The notes: generated by a model not told the origin, from the letters alone. A stretch of DNA of 64,000 nucleotides from Planctomycetota bacterium (GCA_004376375.1 SOJX01000016.1:1-64000), one strand, 5' to 3'; counted from the stretch's first letter, positions 7,889 to 16,351 are shown. Made by a program: numbers and translations.

Positions 7889-8413
7889 CTAAGATTCAGT
7901 AAACAGATAAATCGTATATATGAAAGTCGGACCAAAGGTGATGACAGATGTAACAATGCTGAAGAAGAACTTCCATGCCTCCGTCACATCCTTTACCGTT
8001 CCCTTTCCCGGCCTGTTCTTTGAAAGGTGAAAATAGACTACTGTCTTTTCCGGCCCCTTTCCCGGCCTGTTCTTTGAAAGGAGAAAATAGACTACTGTGG
8101 CAATTCCCAGAGCGATTATTTCAGAATAAAACAATATTGCGGGAAAGTTCACGTTCACTTCTAAATTGCCCATAATATATCCAAACAGCTCCCAGGCTGC
8201 GAGGAATAACACTGCCGAAACCGTAACAAACAGCGCGTGACGTTTCAAAGTTATTTCTATCTTGCTGCTGATGAAATGGTACGAAAAAAATCCACCGAGA
8301 AGTGCACTGATTATCGTACATATTGGTAGGCCGATGAGCAGAATGAAAGCTATATGGACATCTCTGAGTCCTGCAAACCCACCGGTAGTAAACGTGCCTA
8401 TTATCGGAAGCAT
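7889..8413 (-). CDS. Four-helix membrane protein with an internal tandem duplication
   Basis: 174 residues with hydrophobic helices at ~20-50, ~60-80, ~90-112 and ~145-168. Between the third and fourth lies a repeated segment: VVYFLLSKNRPGKG followed by VVYFHLSKNRPGKG. It is encoded by a 54-bp in-frame tandem duplication (8001-8054 and 8055-8108). Removing one copy would give a simple loop. No family recognised. Its AT content is higher than that of the flanking genes. The start at 8413 is ATG with an AAAGGA-like site. Confidence 0.65.
   Translation of the reverse strand: MLPIIGTFTTGGFAGLRDVHIAFILLIGLPICTIISALLGGFFSYHFISSKIEITLKRHALFVTVSAVLFLAAWELFGYIMGNLEVNVNFPAILFYSEIIALGIATVVYFLLSKNRPGKGPEKTVVYFHLSKNRPGKGTVKDVTEAWKFFFSIVTSVITFGPTFIYTIYLFTES
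8001..8108. repeat. 54-bp in-frame tandem duplication inside a membrane-protein gene
   Basis: The block beginning 'ccctttcccggcctgttc' at 8001 recurs at 8055 with only a few substitutions. Each copy is 54 bp, keeping the reading frame. Confidence 0.85.
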
Positions 8414-8705
8414 TTTGAGTCCTTTACGCAGGCAAATTACCTGTTTAATCCAACAATATTCTAACCCTGAAACACCGATAATGCAAGCGGGTCAATCACT
8501 GACTTTGCTAAGATAGATTCTTCAAGTATTCCTGAAGCGTTTCGTAATTGACGCGTTCTTCCTTCCAGAGATGGTCAGGTCAGCACAATATATTAATAAT
8601 CCAAGGATACTATCGCTCATGTGTACCTGTCAATGATATTCTGGAGCGCTAGCAAAGCTTGCTAGATGCCTTACTTTCTTTTCTATTTTCACATGGCTAA
8701 TCGTA

Positions 8706-8744
8706 GGAAAAAGGGCGCACCCCCTTTTCAGAGACTGCGCCCTT
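8706..8744 (-). terminator. Intrinsic terminator of the ubiquitin-like gene
   Basis: On the minus strand AAGGGCGCA pairs with TGCGCCCTT (9 bp, 16-base loop) and is followed by a short T-run, starting 12 bases after the stop at 8757. The other 290 bases of the 8414-8756 gap show nothing I can support. Confidence 0.75.
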
Positions 8745-8756
8745 ACTTGGAAAAGA

Positions 8757-8969
8757 CTATCCTTTCGTCCCTGCTGGCTTGACGAACTCCAGCGTGTCGT
8801 CGTGCTGGACAGCCTGGCTGAGGTCAGAGGTCTCCTCGTCGTTGAAGAGGATGGTCGGGTTGTCGGGGATGTTCAGAACTACTCTGAGTTCGTCCTGGAT
8901 CTCGCTGATGGTTTTTCCGTTGAAACTGTCGTTGGTCAGTTCGTTTACTCCGCAGATAATCTTTGCCAT
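8757..8969 (-). CDS. Small ubiquitin-like beta-grasp protein (Prok_Ub/PRTRC-C type)
   Basis: 70 residues. The pattern FNGKTISEIQDELRVVLNIP, then TILFNDEE...L, then DDTLEFVKPAGTKG, is that of MoaD/ThiS/ubiquitin-fold proteins (strand, helix, strand, then a turn before the last strand). The C-terminal '[EV]FVxxAGTKG' closely resembles the tail of the PRTRC protein C/Prok_Ub family. Those end in a Gly presumed to be activated or conjugated. Here the neighbours include no E1-like ATPase, E2/RWD or JAB protease, so the partner is unknown. A strong GGAAGGAG ribosome site, its own promoter and its own terminator show that it is a free-standing expressed gene. Confidence 0.65.
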   Translation of the reverse strand: MAKIICGVNELTNDSFNGKTISEIQDELRVVLNIPDNPTILFNDEETSDLSQAVQHDDTLEFVKPAGTKG

Positions 8970-8989
8970 GGTTCGCTCCTTCCGTTGAA

Positions 8990-9017
8990 ATGATATGGGC
9001 CCATGTTAGCTTGACAA
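8990..9017 (-). promoter_or_regulatory. Sigma-70-type promoter of the ubiquitin-like gene
   Basis: On the minus strand TTGTCA (9017-9012), a 16-base spacer and TATCAT (8995-8990) precede the start at 8969. Confidence 0.5.
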
Positions 9018-9190
9018 AATACGAGGGCTGGCCTACCTCCTTTCAAGTACCCTGAAATGGTTCTGCCTGATGTCAAAGTACACTTCTGTGTATTTTGGTT
9101 TTGTCTTGTTCAGGCTGTAAAAAGCGTTGAGCATGAGGATCGCGACAGTAAACGGACACCCAACCCCTGCGCTTCGGCGCGGATTTTGCG

Positions 9191-9301
9191 GCGCGCCGCG
9201 CAGACCACACCGGCCACGCGCGGCGGCTAACCGAAGAAGCGGCGAGTAAACTCGCCGGCTAATTATTTTTATTTATTAACGCACAGCAAGCTGCGCCGCG
9301 A
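9191..9301. repeat. Cluster of three GC-rich palindromes (families A and B)
   Basis: A second copy of the 'cagaccacaccggccac' element (9191-9230) is followed by 'cggcgagtaaactcgccggctaa' (about 9241-9263) and 'cgcacagcaagctgcgccgcg' (about 9274-9301). The latter two have the family-B form: GC-rich stem, short loop, flanked by TAA/TTA-rich tracts. The preceding 9001-9190 holds only the promoter at 8990-9017. Confidence 0.75.
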
Positions 9302-9317
9302 AATATATACTGGAAAC

Positions 9318-9346
9318 TTGTAGTTTAGGCCCGGATGTGGTAGAAT
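9318..9346 (+). promoter_or_regulatory. Sigma-70-type promoter of the beta-helix lipoprotein
   Basis: TTGTAG, 17 bases, TAGAAT; about 40 bases upstream of the ATG at 9387. Confidence 0.55.
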
Positions 9347-9386
9347 TTTGCAGTATTTAACCAACCAGGGTTACGGGTGAGTTGAA

Positions 9387-11096
9387 ATGAAAACAAGACT
9401 GGTATTTTGCCTGGTGTTGTGCGCGATCATCACCGCGGGATGCGGCCTTTCGTTCGGCGATACAGCTATCGGCCTTGCGGTCGTGGGCGCGGCCGCGGCC
9501 GGGGGAGGCGGCGGCGACGGAGGAGGAGGCGGCGTCGGTGGAGGATTCGGACACGGTCCGGGCAATGTAACCGACCCCTCGCCGGAAGACGGCGCTTTCC
9601 GCGTTGAGCTGAACGTTTCGCTCTCCTGGTCTCCCGCCCACCTGGCGACGAAGTACGGCGTATACTTCGGTACGTCATACCCCCCGCCTTTCCTCGGGAA
9701 CTCCACGAAAACCAACTACATACCGCCGGCATTGAGCGATAATACGGACTATTACTGGCAGGTGCACGCTTACAACGATTTTGACGAGAACTGGGGCCCG
9801 ATATGGTCTTTCAGGACGGGCTGGCTCAGCAGCAATACGATTTACGTAAGCGAATCGAACGGAAGCGATTCCAACTTCGGCAAGGGCTGGGACGATCCCC
9901 TGAAGACTATCGGCAAGGCCGTGGAGATGGCGGTCGACAGCGACATTATCCTGATTGCCGACGGGATATACATGGGGCAGAATAACATCGACCTTGATTT
10001 TAACGGTAAGAATCTCTGGGTGAAATCCGCAAACGGTCCGCAAAACTGCATCATCGACTGCGGAGCGGCGGGACGCGGCTTTTATCTGCATTCAGGGGAA
10101 GGCGGCGGAACCGTTATCGACGGATTCAAAATCGCCAACGGCCTCATCGGCGACGGCAACGGAGGCGGTATCTACTGCTACAACGGCAGTTCACCAGTAA
10201 TTAATAACTGCGTTATCAAAGACTGCACGGTCACGAGGGTGGCCGGTTCCGACCTTTGTTTCGGCGGAGGCATCGCCTGCCAGGTCAACTCCAGCGCCGA
10301 CATAAAGAACAGCGTCGTTTTCAACTGCACGGCCGACGTGGGAGGCGGAATATCCTGCGGCTATTCCTCCAACGCTGAAATAAGGAACTGTTCGGTTACG
10401 TCCAACGTCGCTTACGACGGGGGCGGCGGCATCAGTTATGGAATGGCTCAGCCGACAATCATTGACTGCATCATAAGCTATAACGACGCGCCCGTCGGAG
10501 CGGGGATACGCATAGTCGGTCATGACGACGCCAGGATATGGCGGTGCTTTATCACCCATAACACCAGCGGCGGCGGCGTGTTCATCTCGAACTGCCTGGA
10601 CTTCGATCTTCGGACCTGTGTTATTTCACATAACCGCAACCAGCAGAGCGGTGGCGGACTATACATCACCAACGGCTCAGACGGTATCGTATGCGGCTGT
10701 ACAATTGCATATAACACCGCGGACGACAAGGGCGGCGGCCTGTTCACGGAAAGCAACGGTTACGGTATTTTTGAGAACACTATTCTGTGGGGAAGCTCGT
10801 CGATGACCAATAACGGCCACCAGTGCTACGCCTCGATCAACAGCGGCGTGCCGTTCAATCTCAGCTGCTACCAGGACGGGCCGAATCACATGATCGGGGA
10901 AATCTTCATCTTTCCGGGATGCGTTACGGGCTATCCCAATTTCGTTGATATCGACAACGACCTGCAGCTGAAGTATCCGTCCGAATGCATCGACGCGGGC
11001 AGCGATGGCTATTTATATACCAATATCGACATCCTCGGCCAGCCCAGGGTAGCCGGCTGGCAGGTCGATATCGGCGCCTTCGAATACCAGCAGTAA
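9387..11096 (+). CDS. Lipoprotein with fibronectin-III-like and right-handed beta-helix domains
   Basis: 569 residues. A lipoprotein signal (MKTRLVFCLVLCAIITAGC, Cys19) and a Gly-rich stalk (~36-58) come first. An FN3-like module (~60-145: DGAFRVELNVSLSWSPAHLA ... TDYYWQVHAYN ... WSFRTG) follows. The body is a right-handed parallel beta-helix (~150-545) of DUF1565/'choice-of-anchor' type, with repeats of the form 'SxxxIxNCxIxxNxAxxGGGI'. The opening 'IYVSESNGSDSNFGKGWDDP...TIGKAV' is typical of this class. Cell-surface attachment or polysaccharide binding/lysis is inferred. The C-terminus matches the helix cap seen in the larger protein at 40657 ('DIDNDLQLKYPSECIDAG'). Confidence 0.85.
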   Translation: MKTRLVFCLVLCAIITAGCGLSFGDTAIGLAVVGAAAAGGGGGDGGGGGVGGGFGHGPGNVTDPSPEDGAFRVELNVSLSWSPAHLATKYGVYFGTSYPPPFLGNSTKTNYIPPALSDNTDYYWQVHAYNDFDENWGPIWSFRTGWLSSNTIYVSESNGSDSNFGKGWDDPLKTIGKAVEMAVDSDIILIADGIYMGQNNIDLDFNGKNLWVKSANGPQNCIIDCGAAGRGFYLHSGEGGGTVIDGFKIANGLIGDGNGGGIYCYNGSSPVINNCVIKDCTVTRVAGSDLCFGGGIACQVNSSADIKNSVVFNCTADVGGGISCGYSSNAEIRNCSVTSNVAYDGGGGISYGMAQPTIIDCIISYNDAPVGAGIRIVGHDDARIWRCFITHNTSGGGVFISNCLDFDLRTCVISHNRNQQSGGGLYITNGSDGIVCGCTIAYNTADDKGGGLFTESNGYGIFENTILWGSSSMTNNGHQCYASINSGVPFNLSCYQDGPNHMIGEIFIFPGCVTGYPNFVDIDNDLQLKYPSECIDAGSDGYLYTNIDILGQPRVAGWQVDIGAFEYQQ

Positions 11097-11109
11097 ATAG
11101 TTATTTGCC

Positions 11110-11200
11110 TGAAACGAGTAACGAGTAACGAGTTCCGAGTAACGAGTAACGAGTAACGAGTTCCTTATCCCTTACCCCATATCCCTTATCCCGTATTCTT
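11110..11200. repeat. Tandem arrays 'gagtaac' and 'tatccctt'
   Basis: Roughly seven 'acgagtaacgagtaacgagttcc' 7-10 bp units are followed by 'cccttaccccatatcccttatcccg' units, filling the gap between the convergent genes 9387 and 11206. Confidence 0.8.
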
Positions 11201-11205
11201 TTATG

Positions 11206-12114
11206 CTATTCTTCGCCGGTGGTGCTCTTGCCCGTGCCTTTGCAGATTGAGCAGGGCTGCCAGCCCTGGCTGCGGTAACAGTCGCGGCAGAAAGTCCCGT
11301 CGCCGAGCTTGCCTTTGCCGCCGCAACTGGGACACCGGGTGCGGCCGGTGGCGCGGCATACGCCGCACGTGCTCTCCGGCTTGACTATCGAGGCCCTGAC
11401 GTAATCCCCGAGCTCGTTGTAGATTCTTGACGTACCGAGGTAGGCGAGCCACACGCCGTTTTCTTCCTTCCATTCGACGCGGAAGGGCTTCTTGTTTTTG
11501 AAGGATTTCTTGGCCGTCTTGTGCATTGCCCGGACATCGAACTCGGTAAAGACGCAATCCGTATCCGGGTCGATCGTTGGTTCGCTGACAAAGATGTCCG
11601 TGATGTCGAGGTCGGCGAAAAGCTCGGTAAGTTTCTCCACGTATTCCGCGGAATTTCTTCCCGTGACCTTTGCCCGGTCAAGCTCGTATACGCCTTCCCA
11701 GGATTTCTGCCTGATGTATTCGGCAAGCAGCACCGCCTGCCGCCTTACGACCTCGCCCCTGCTCGGGACGAGGAAAACGATGATCACGACTATCAACAGG
11801 AGCACCACAACGGCCGAGGCAGCGATGATAACGAACGTGCGCTTCATGCTTTTCCGCAGAGGCTTGCCGCAGTAGCGGCATTTCTCGAGCGTCTTGGGCA
11901 TAGACCGGCCGCAGTTCGCACACCGGATCGTGGCCTCTTCGGTAGTCTTTGTCTGCGTCAGATACTGGCCCGATTCCTTGACAAGCTCCTTTATATCGTC
12001 AGCGGTCGGGATGCGCAGCGGGTCGCCGCAGACCTTGCAGCGGACGGTCTTTCCTGCAAGCTCTTCCTTGACGCTGTACGATTTCCCGCATTCGCAGGTC
12101 ACGGGAATCGGCAT
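11206..12114 (-). CDS. Zinc-ribbon membrane protein with C-terminal CxxCxGxG fingers
   Basis: 302 residues. A zinc ribbon at ~8-33 (CECGKSYSVKEELAGKTVRC + CGDP), a second at ~64-85 (CANCGRSMPKTLEKCRYCG), one transmembrane helix (~91-113), an extracytoplasmic globular domain (~118-240), and a cysteine cluster at the end (CGVCRATG, CPSCGGKG, CRDC, CSICKGTG; ~245-295) make up the chain. So zinc sites are predicted on both sides of the membrane. No enzyme recognised. It lies next to, and is transcribed in the same direction as, the larger CxxC-array protein at 12231. The ATG has an AAAGGA site. Confidence 0.75.
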   Translation of the reverse strand: MPIPVTCECGKSYSVKEELAGKTVRCKVCGDPLRIPTADDIKELVKESGQYLTQTKTTEEATIRCANCGRSMPKTLEKCRYCGKPLRKSMKRTFVIIAASAVVVLLLIVVIIVFLVPSRGEVVRRQAVLLAEYIRQKSWEGVYELDRAKVTGRNSAEYVEKLTELFADLDITDIFVSEPTIDPDTDCVFTEFDVRAMHKTAKKSFKNKKPFRVEWKEENGVWLAYLGTSRIYNELGDYVRASIVKPESTCGVCRATGRTRCPSCGGKGKLGDGTFCRDCYRSQGWQPCSICKGTGKSTTGEE

Positions 12115-12129
12115 CAGGTTATGTCCTTT

Positions 12130-12236
12130 CTCTATCAGGTCTGTAGGTTTGCAGGTTCGTAGTCAACTGCGCACCTATTTACCTACACACCTACATACCT
12201 ACAAACCTACAAGCCTACAAGCCTACAAACCTATTT
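12130..12236. repeat. Inverted tandem array, unit ~'gtaggttt' / 'aaacctac'
   Basis: A few 'gtaggtttgcaggttcgtag' units are followed by about nine of their inverted complement ('cctacacacctacatacctac...'), giving a potential long hairpin between 11206-12114 and 12231-13595. Confidence 0.8.
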
Positions 12237-13595
12237 TTTAATCAGTTTCCCCGAGCCGTAACAGTGCCTGCACTTCATGCGTCCCTTTCGGGCGCAGAGT
12301 TTGCAGTCGTACAGCTTTTCATTCAGGCTTATTCTCTTTCCCCCCTGGCAGGCGGGGCATTCGAAATGGCCCTGTCCTTCGCACGGCTCGCAGCTGATAA
12401 ATACCAGCCTTTCTTTTCTCATGTTATCATCGTCCACCCAGCCCTTGTGTCCGGTGGAATCCAGCTTGACGTGGTAGTAGAGTTTTCCGTTGCCGCCGTC
12501 CTTCGGTTCCGGATCGTCCTCGAGGATATACACCTTGTCGTTGTCCTCCAGCAGCGGCCAATCGCCCTTCTGCACCGGCAGCTCCGGGTAGAGATGAATC
12601 TTCGCGTCAAGGTATTCGTCGGTAATCTCACCGCTGGACGATTTGTGGTAACTGTTAATGTGCCGTGTCCTGGCGAGCAGCTTCCTGCGCGCGATTTCCT
12701 CCTGGTCCCTGTCGGGCCCCACCGGTTTTATTATTACGGGCGGTTTTTCATTTTCTTTCGCCAGGCGGGCCTGCAATGCCTCGTATTTCATCGGATCAAT
12801 GCCGGTTCCCCTGCAGTCGGCGCACGCGGTCGTCGGCCTCCCACCGCAATCCTTGCACGTGGTCTTGATCTTTGCCGAGCCCCTGCATTTGGAGCATTTG
12901 ATTGTTTTCTTTGAAATACACCTCCTGCATCGGACTTTTCCCTTGCGGCATGACGAGCAGGGCATCTGCACCGTCTTGTCGCTGCTTCCGCCGCCTGAGG
13001 TGGTTACCCGTTTTTTTACGGTGATCTTGCCGGTGCCTTTGCACTTCTTGCACTTAATACGCCCTTCGCCCTTGCATTTCGGACACTTTACGCGGCCCTC
13101 ACCCTTGCAGTCGGGGCACTTGTCGGACCTGGAGCCTTTGCCCACGCAGGTCTTGCAGGAAAGAGAGCCGCCGCCTTCGCACTTCTCGCAGGCAACCTCG
13201 GGATATTTACGGACGATATCGCGGTTGCGGAGTTCGTCGGCCCGCCTCCCGTACTTCAGCGCAAGACTGTCAAGGTTGTTCTGTTTGCACCAGTCGGCAA
13301 ACGCGCGGACCGATTCCTCTTTTGTAAAATCCGTCGTGGCGAGCAGCTTCTTGTATTCCTGTCCCCAGTACTTTTTCTTGATGACTTCCTTGACCTCGGC
13401 AAGCGGGATTTCGTATTCCGATTCGATGCCCGACTCTGTGTATAGCCAGACAAGATAACCGGTCTTCCTTTCCTCCCTGACAAGGCACTCGATTATCTTG
13501 CCGTCTTTGAAAACGACGACGTCCGCGCGGGCAATGTCCGGAACGATTATCGGAAGAAGAACAAAGGCGAAAAGCAGGATTCGGGACAACTTCAT
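12231..13595 (-). CDS. Exported protein with about fourteen DnaJ-like CxxC fingers
   Basis: 454 residues. A signal peptide (1-24, ...PDIARA) and an N-terminal domain (~25-90, beginning DVVVFKDGKIIECLVREERK) come first. A long cysteine array (~136-275) has ten CxxC units, such as CEKCEGGG, CKTCVGKG, CPDCKGEG, CPKCKGEG and CKKCKGTG. A charged helical linker and a domain at ~345-400 (HLYPELPVQKGDWPLLED) lead to four more CxxC units at the C-terminus. DnaJ has only four such motifs and always with a J domain, which is absent here. An extracytoplasmic zinc- or unfolded-protein-binding role is inferred. GGAAGGAG precedes the ATG. Confidence 0.78.
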   Translation of the reverse strand: MKLSRILLFAFVLLPIIVPDIARADVVVFKDGKIIECLVREERKTGYLVWLYTESGIESEYEIPLAEVKEVIKKKYWGQEYKKLLATTDFTKEESVRAFADWCKQNNLDSLALKYGRRADELRNRDIVRKYPEVACEKCEGGGSLSCKTCVGKGSRSDKCPDCKGEGRVKCPKCKGEGRIKCKKCKGTGKITVKKRVTTSGGGSSDKTVQMPCSSCRKGKVRCRRCISKKTIKCSKCRGSAKIKTTCKDCGGRPTTACADCRGTGIDPMKYEALQARLAKENEKPPVIIKPVGPDRDQEEIARRKLLARTRHINSYHKSSSGEITDEYLDAKIHLYPELPVQKGDWPLLEDNDKVYILEDDPEPKDGGNGKLYYHVKLDSTGHKGWVDDDNMRKERLVFISCEPCEGQGHFECPACQGGKRISLNEKLYDCKLCARKGRMKCRHCYGSGKLIKK

Positions 13596-13659
13596 GAAAA
13601 CTCCTTCCCGGCTGATTATTGCTCCGACTACATGATAATTTTCATCGCAATCATTGTCA

Positions 13660-13765
13660 AGCGATTAGTCGGTTGTTTGGTCGTTTGGTCATTCGGTCCT
13701 TCGGTCGTTCGGTCGTTCGGTCATATTTATTAAGACCCGCCGGTCAAGCCCGGCGGCTAAATAAC
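13660..13765. repeat. 'tcggtcgt' array plus family-B palindrome
   Basis: About eight 8-bp units ('ggttgtttggtcgtttggtc', 'ttcggtcgttcggtcgttcg') run to about 13721. A GC-rich inverted repeat (cccgccggtcaagcccggcggctaa) with the TTATTAAG/TAAATAA flanks of family B follows. Confidence 0.8.
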
Positions 13766-13784
13766 TGGCATAAGTGTTTTTCTC

Positions 13785-15143
13785 TTATTCTTCCTTATTC
13801 CCTTGTTCTTTAAGGGATTTGGCACGCTGACGGTTCAGTCCAATCATGAACATCGCCGCCAATAGGAATAGACAGCCTGCAAAGGCAAACGTTGCATGAT
13901 AACCGATAATCCTCATAAGCCCGTAACCGACAAACGGGGCGATAATTGCCCGCAGGCCCACCAAGGTTACGTGTACCGCGTGGTAGCTCTGGATTTTGTC
14001 TTTGGTCGCGAAGGTCTGCGCGCCCAGCATCCATGCGATATCGACACCCGCCATCCCGAGGCCGAAGAAGAACGCGGCCACGTACGCAAAAGGTATCGAC
14101 ATTGCGACCGAGAGGGAGATCGGCCAGAACGCGAGGCAGATAAACGCGAGCGTGGCGACGGGTACGGCGTTGGTCCTGTCGAGCAGTCTGCCGAAAAGCG
14201 GGACGAAGATGATCATTACTCCCGATTGTATCACGACGAAAATCCAGGGCGCCTGCACCCAGTTTGCCCCGAGCCTGTGTTTCACGAACGGCGCTACAAG
14301 CGGGTGCGTCATCATGAACGCGATGCCGTACATGAAGAAATATGTTTCGTACTTTCTGAAAAACCTGTCGCGTCTCATTATCTGAAAGAAGTCCGCAAAC
14401 GGATTGCCTTTCGCTTTGGGCATGCGCCCGGATTTCCTGTTCTCCATCTCAGTGTTCCTGGGCATCATTGAAAACAGCAGCAGGCCGATCATGCCTATTA
14501 TTCCACTTACGGCGAAAACGTAAGTGAACATCTCGGGTTTTCTGTGCAGCAGGTATCCGACGGATAAAGCGGTCGAAGCAGCGATGACCATCCTTACCAT
14601 TTGCGCCCGCGCGTAAAGGACGCCCCTTACTTCTCCCCTGTAATTCGAGCGGAAAACCATGTTTTGCGCCGGCAGGAACATCGCATGATTAAGGTTTACC
14701 CAGACTATAAGCCCGATAAAGAAATACGGATTCTGGTTGAACATCAGTCCGATCAGGGACAGCGGCCCCAGAATTGAGTACAGGACCATAAAGGAACGGT
14801 GGTTTCTCCATGTCAGATAGAATGATCCAACGGTCGAAAAGATGAACGTCGCCATTGAGAGCGAGAAGTAGAGGGTTATCTGGAATTCGGTGGCTCCCAT
14901 CTGCTCGGTTGTCATCAGGTAGGCGCCGAGGCCCTGTATGCTGAAAAAGATACCGTAGAGCACTGCGGCCCCGACGTGAAACCTGAACGAACTGCGCTCG
15001 AGGCCGTTCAGTTCCGCCTTCCCGATCCAGAGGCCAAACAGGTTTTTTGCACGGCGCCCGGGCGATGGGCGCGGCCCTTTTTCACCGGCTGCAGGCGGGC
15101 TGCACTGCGTACATGAAACGGGAATTTCCTCTTCCGGGTCCAT
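13785..15143 (-). CDS. Major facilitator superfamily transporter
   Basis: 452 residues with about 12 hydrophobic helices. A Pro-rich cytosolic N-terminus precedes helix 1 (~50-75). The chain shows the MFS layout of two six-helix halves split by a Lys/Arg-rich loop (~235-265: RNTEMENRKSGRMPKAKGNP), with the second half opening RRDRFFRKYETYFFMYGIAF. No substrate motif is recognised; the nearest feel is a sugar- or drug-type permease. The last residues (LKEQGNKEE) are encoded by a 'cttattccttgttc' repeat. AGGA lies just upstream of the ATG. Confidence 0.82.
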   Translation of the reverse strand: MDPEEEIPVSCTQCSPPAAGEKGPRPSPGRRAKNLFGLWIGKAELNGLERSSFRFHVGAAVLYGIFFSIQGLGAYLMTTEQMGATEFQITLYFSLSMATFIFSTVGSFYLTWRNHRSFMVLYSILGPLSLIGLMFNQNPYFFIGLIVWVNLNHAMFLPAQNMVFRSNYRGEVRGVLYARAQMVRMVIAASTALSVGYLLHRKPEMFTYVFAVSGIIGMIGLLLFSMMPRNTEMENRKSGRMPKAKGNPFADFFQIMRRDRFFRKYETYFFMYGIAFMMTHPLVAPFVKHRLGANWVQAPWIFVVIQSGVMIIFVPLFGRLLDRTNAVPVATLAFICLAFWPISLSVAMSIPFAYVAAFFFGLGMAGVDIAWMLGAQTFATKDKIQSYHAVHVTLVGLRAIIAPFVGYGLMRIIGYHATFAFAGCLFLLAAMFMIGLNRQRAKSLKEQGNKEE

Positions 15144-15264
15144 ACCAGTCCTACGATGCTTACGCTTCTGTTGTTTGGAGCCGGCAGTGTAGCACTACTT
15201 ATAAAAAAAGCAAGGCGGGAATTCACTTATGACAATTTACTGACAAATCGGGGGGAGACAATTA

Positions 15265-15513
15265 TTACGGGAGGTAGGGTTTGCCTTTTCTCTTTGCGCG
15301 CGTGTATCTCCATTCGTGTCCGCAGGCTTTGCAGTGCCAGTTGGGGTCATCGTCGGTGACGCAGCAGCCGCCGAGGGAAACCTTTCCTTCCTCGGCTTCC
15401 TGCAAAAGCTCCTCCATCGGATAGCCGTACACGATCGGCACGACGTCCGTGGAGCCGCATTCCTCACACTTGCGCTTGCTTTTCTTTTTATCGCCAGTCA
15501 TCCTCCCCCCCAT
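15265..15513 (-). CDS. Small zinc-ribbon protein
   Basis: 82 residues with two Cys pairs: CEECGSTDVVPIVYGYP near the N-terminus and HCKACGHEWRY near the C-terminus, plus GGCC between. This is a treble-clef/zinc-ribbon layout typical of small nucleic-acid- or protein-binding proteins. An ATG four codons downstream (15501) directly follows GGGGGGAGG and is an equally good start. Its position next to the ribosomal genes does not identify a role. Confidence 0.7.
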   Translation of the reverse strand: MGGRMTGDKKKSKRKCEECGSTDVVPIVYGYPMEELLQEAEEGKVSLGGCCVTDDDPNWHCKACGHEWRYTRAKRKGKPYLP

Positions 15514-15547
15514 TCTTATATCAGCCGTTTTCGTTCAGACTTAAAAA

Positions 15548-15583
15548 GTAGGGGCACGGCGCGCGCGTGCTCCGTGCCCCTAC
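15548..15583. repeat. Family-C palindrome (gtaggggcacgg...ccgtgcccctac)
   Basis: 12-bp inverted arms around a 12-base GC-rich centre. Related copies are at 29963, 56337 and 57896. Confidence 0.8.
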
Positions 15584-15607
15584 AATAGATTATTTATCAT
15601 TCAGGCT

Positions 15608-15859
15608 TTATTTCGCCTCCGGCGGTACGATCGAGACTTTCCTGTTCTCTGCGAACTTGACGACGCCGTCTTTGAGTGCGAAAAGCGTGAAGTCCCGGCC
15701 CATGCCGACACCGCGGCCCGGCTTGAACTTTGTGCCGCGCTGGCGGACGATAATGTTGCCCGCGACTGCGGCCTGGCCTCCGTAAAGCTTAACGCCGAGA
15801 TACTTCGGCTTCGAATCGCGCCCGTTGCGTGACGCGCCCTGTCCTTTTTTATGCGCCAT
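15608..15859 (-). CDS. rpmA: 50S ribosomal protein L27
   Basis: 83 residues beginning [20 protein letters not shown] and containing the L27 core [21 protein letters not shown]27 sits at the peptidyl-transferase centre; its basic N-terminus reaches the active site. The ATG at 15859 follows AAGGAGCGG and overlaps the end of rplU by 11 bases, giving the usual coupled rplU-rpmA order. No N-terminal processing extension of the Firmicutes type is present. An upstream in-frame Arg-rich extension is ruled out because it is read through the rplU coding sequence. Confidence 0.97.
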   Translation of the reverse strand: MAHKKGQGASRNGRDSKPKYLGVKLYGGQAAVAGNIIVRQRGTKFKPGRGVGMGRDFTLFALKDGVVKFAENRKVSIVPPEAK

Positions 15860-16283
15860 TTTCCGCTCCTTTTGTCTCTTCTTCGGCCGGAGGTGTTTCT
15901 TCCTTTTCCGGTTCCGGCTCCGGTTCCGGTTCCGGTTCCGGTTCCGGTTTGGGCGCCGGCGCCGCAATGCCTTCCGCGCGGATAGTTTTTATCTCGACCT
16001 TTGTATAGCGCTGGCGGTGGCCTTTTTTCGACATTGAAGCTTTGCGGCGGCGGTACTTGAACGCCACAAGCTTCTTGCCCTTGACTTCCGCGACAACGGT
16101 GCCCGTAACGCTCGCGGTATCGAGCGTGGGCTGTCCGATGAGCGTGGTCACTCCGTCGGAGACAAGCAGCACGTCGGAAAACGTATATGTCGTCCCGGGC
16201 TCGATTTCCTTGCGGTCGAGAAGGACGGTATCGCCCTCCTTGACCCTGAACTCGCGCCCGCCGTCTTTTACAACCGCATACAT
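15849..16283 (-). CDS. rplU: 50S ribosomal protein L21 with Glu-Pro repeat tail
   Basis: 144 residues. Residues 1-103 are L21 ([20 protein letters not shown] ... [29 protein letters not shown]), which binds 23S rRNA domain II. The usual length is about 103. Here an extra ~40-residue tail of (EP)n and [11 protein letters not shown] follows, encoded by a 'ggttccggttcc' hexamer run. The tail is acidic and probably disordered. Upstream are a sigma-70 promoter (16317-16344) and a GAAAGGACGG ribosome site. Confidence 0.96.
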   Translation of the reverse strand: MYAVVKDGGREFRVKEGDTVLLDRKEIEPGTTYTFSDVLLVSDGVTTLIGQPTLDTASVTGTVVAEVKGKKLVAFKYRRRKASMSKKGHRQRYTKVEIKTIRAEGIAAPAPKPEPEPEPEPEPEPEKEETPPAEEETKGAENGA

Positions 16284-16316
16284 GGTCCCGTCCTTTCAGG
16301 GTGAATCGAATATCTA

Positions 16317-16344
16317 ATTATACTTGAACGGGTTACCAGGTCAA
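16317..16344 (-). promoter_or_regulatory. Sigma-70 promoter of rplU-rpmA
   Basis: Minus strand TTGACC, 16-base spacer, TATAAT; the -10 ends about 34 bases before the rplU ATG. Confidence 0.7.
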
Positions 16345-16351
16345 GGCTTTT

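Noticed and set aside
15860..15967. Arg-rich N-terminal extension of rpmA
   Set aside because: It overlaps the end of rplU in another frame; L27 begins with MAHKKGQG.
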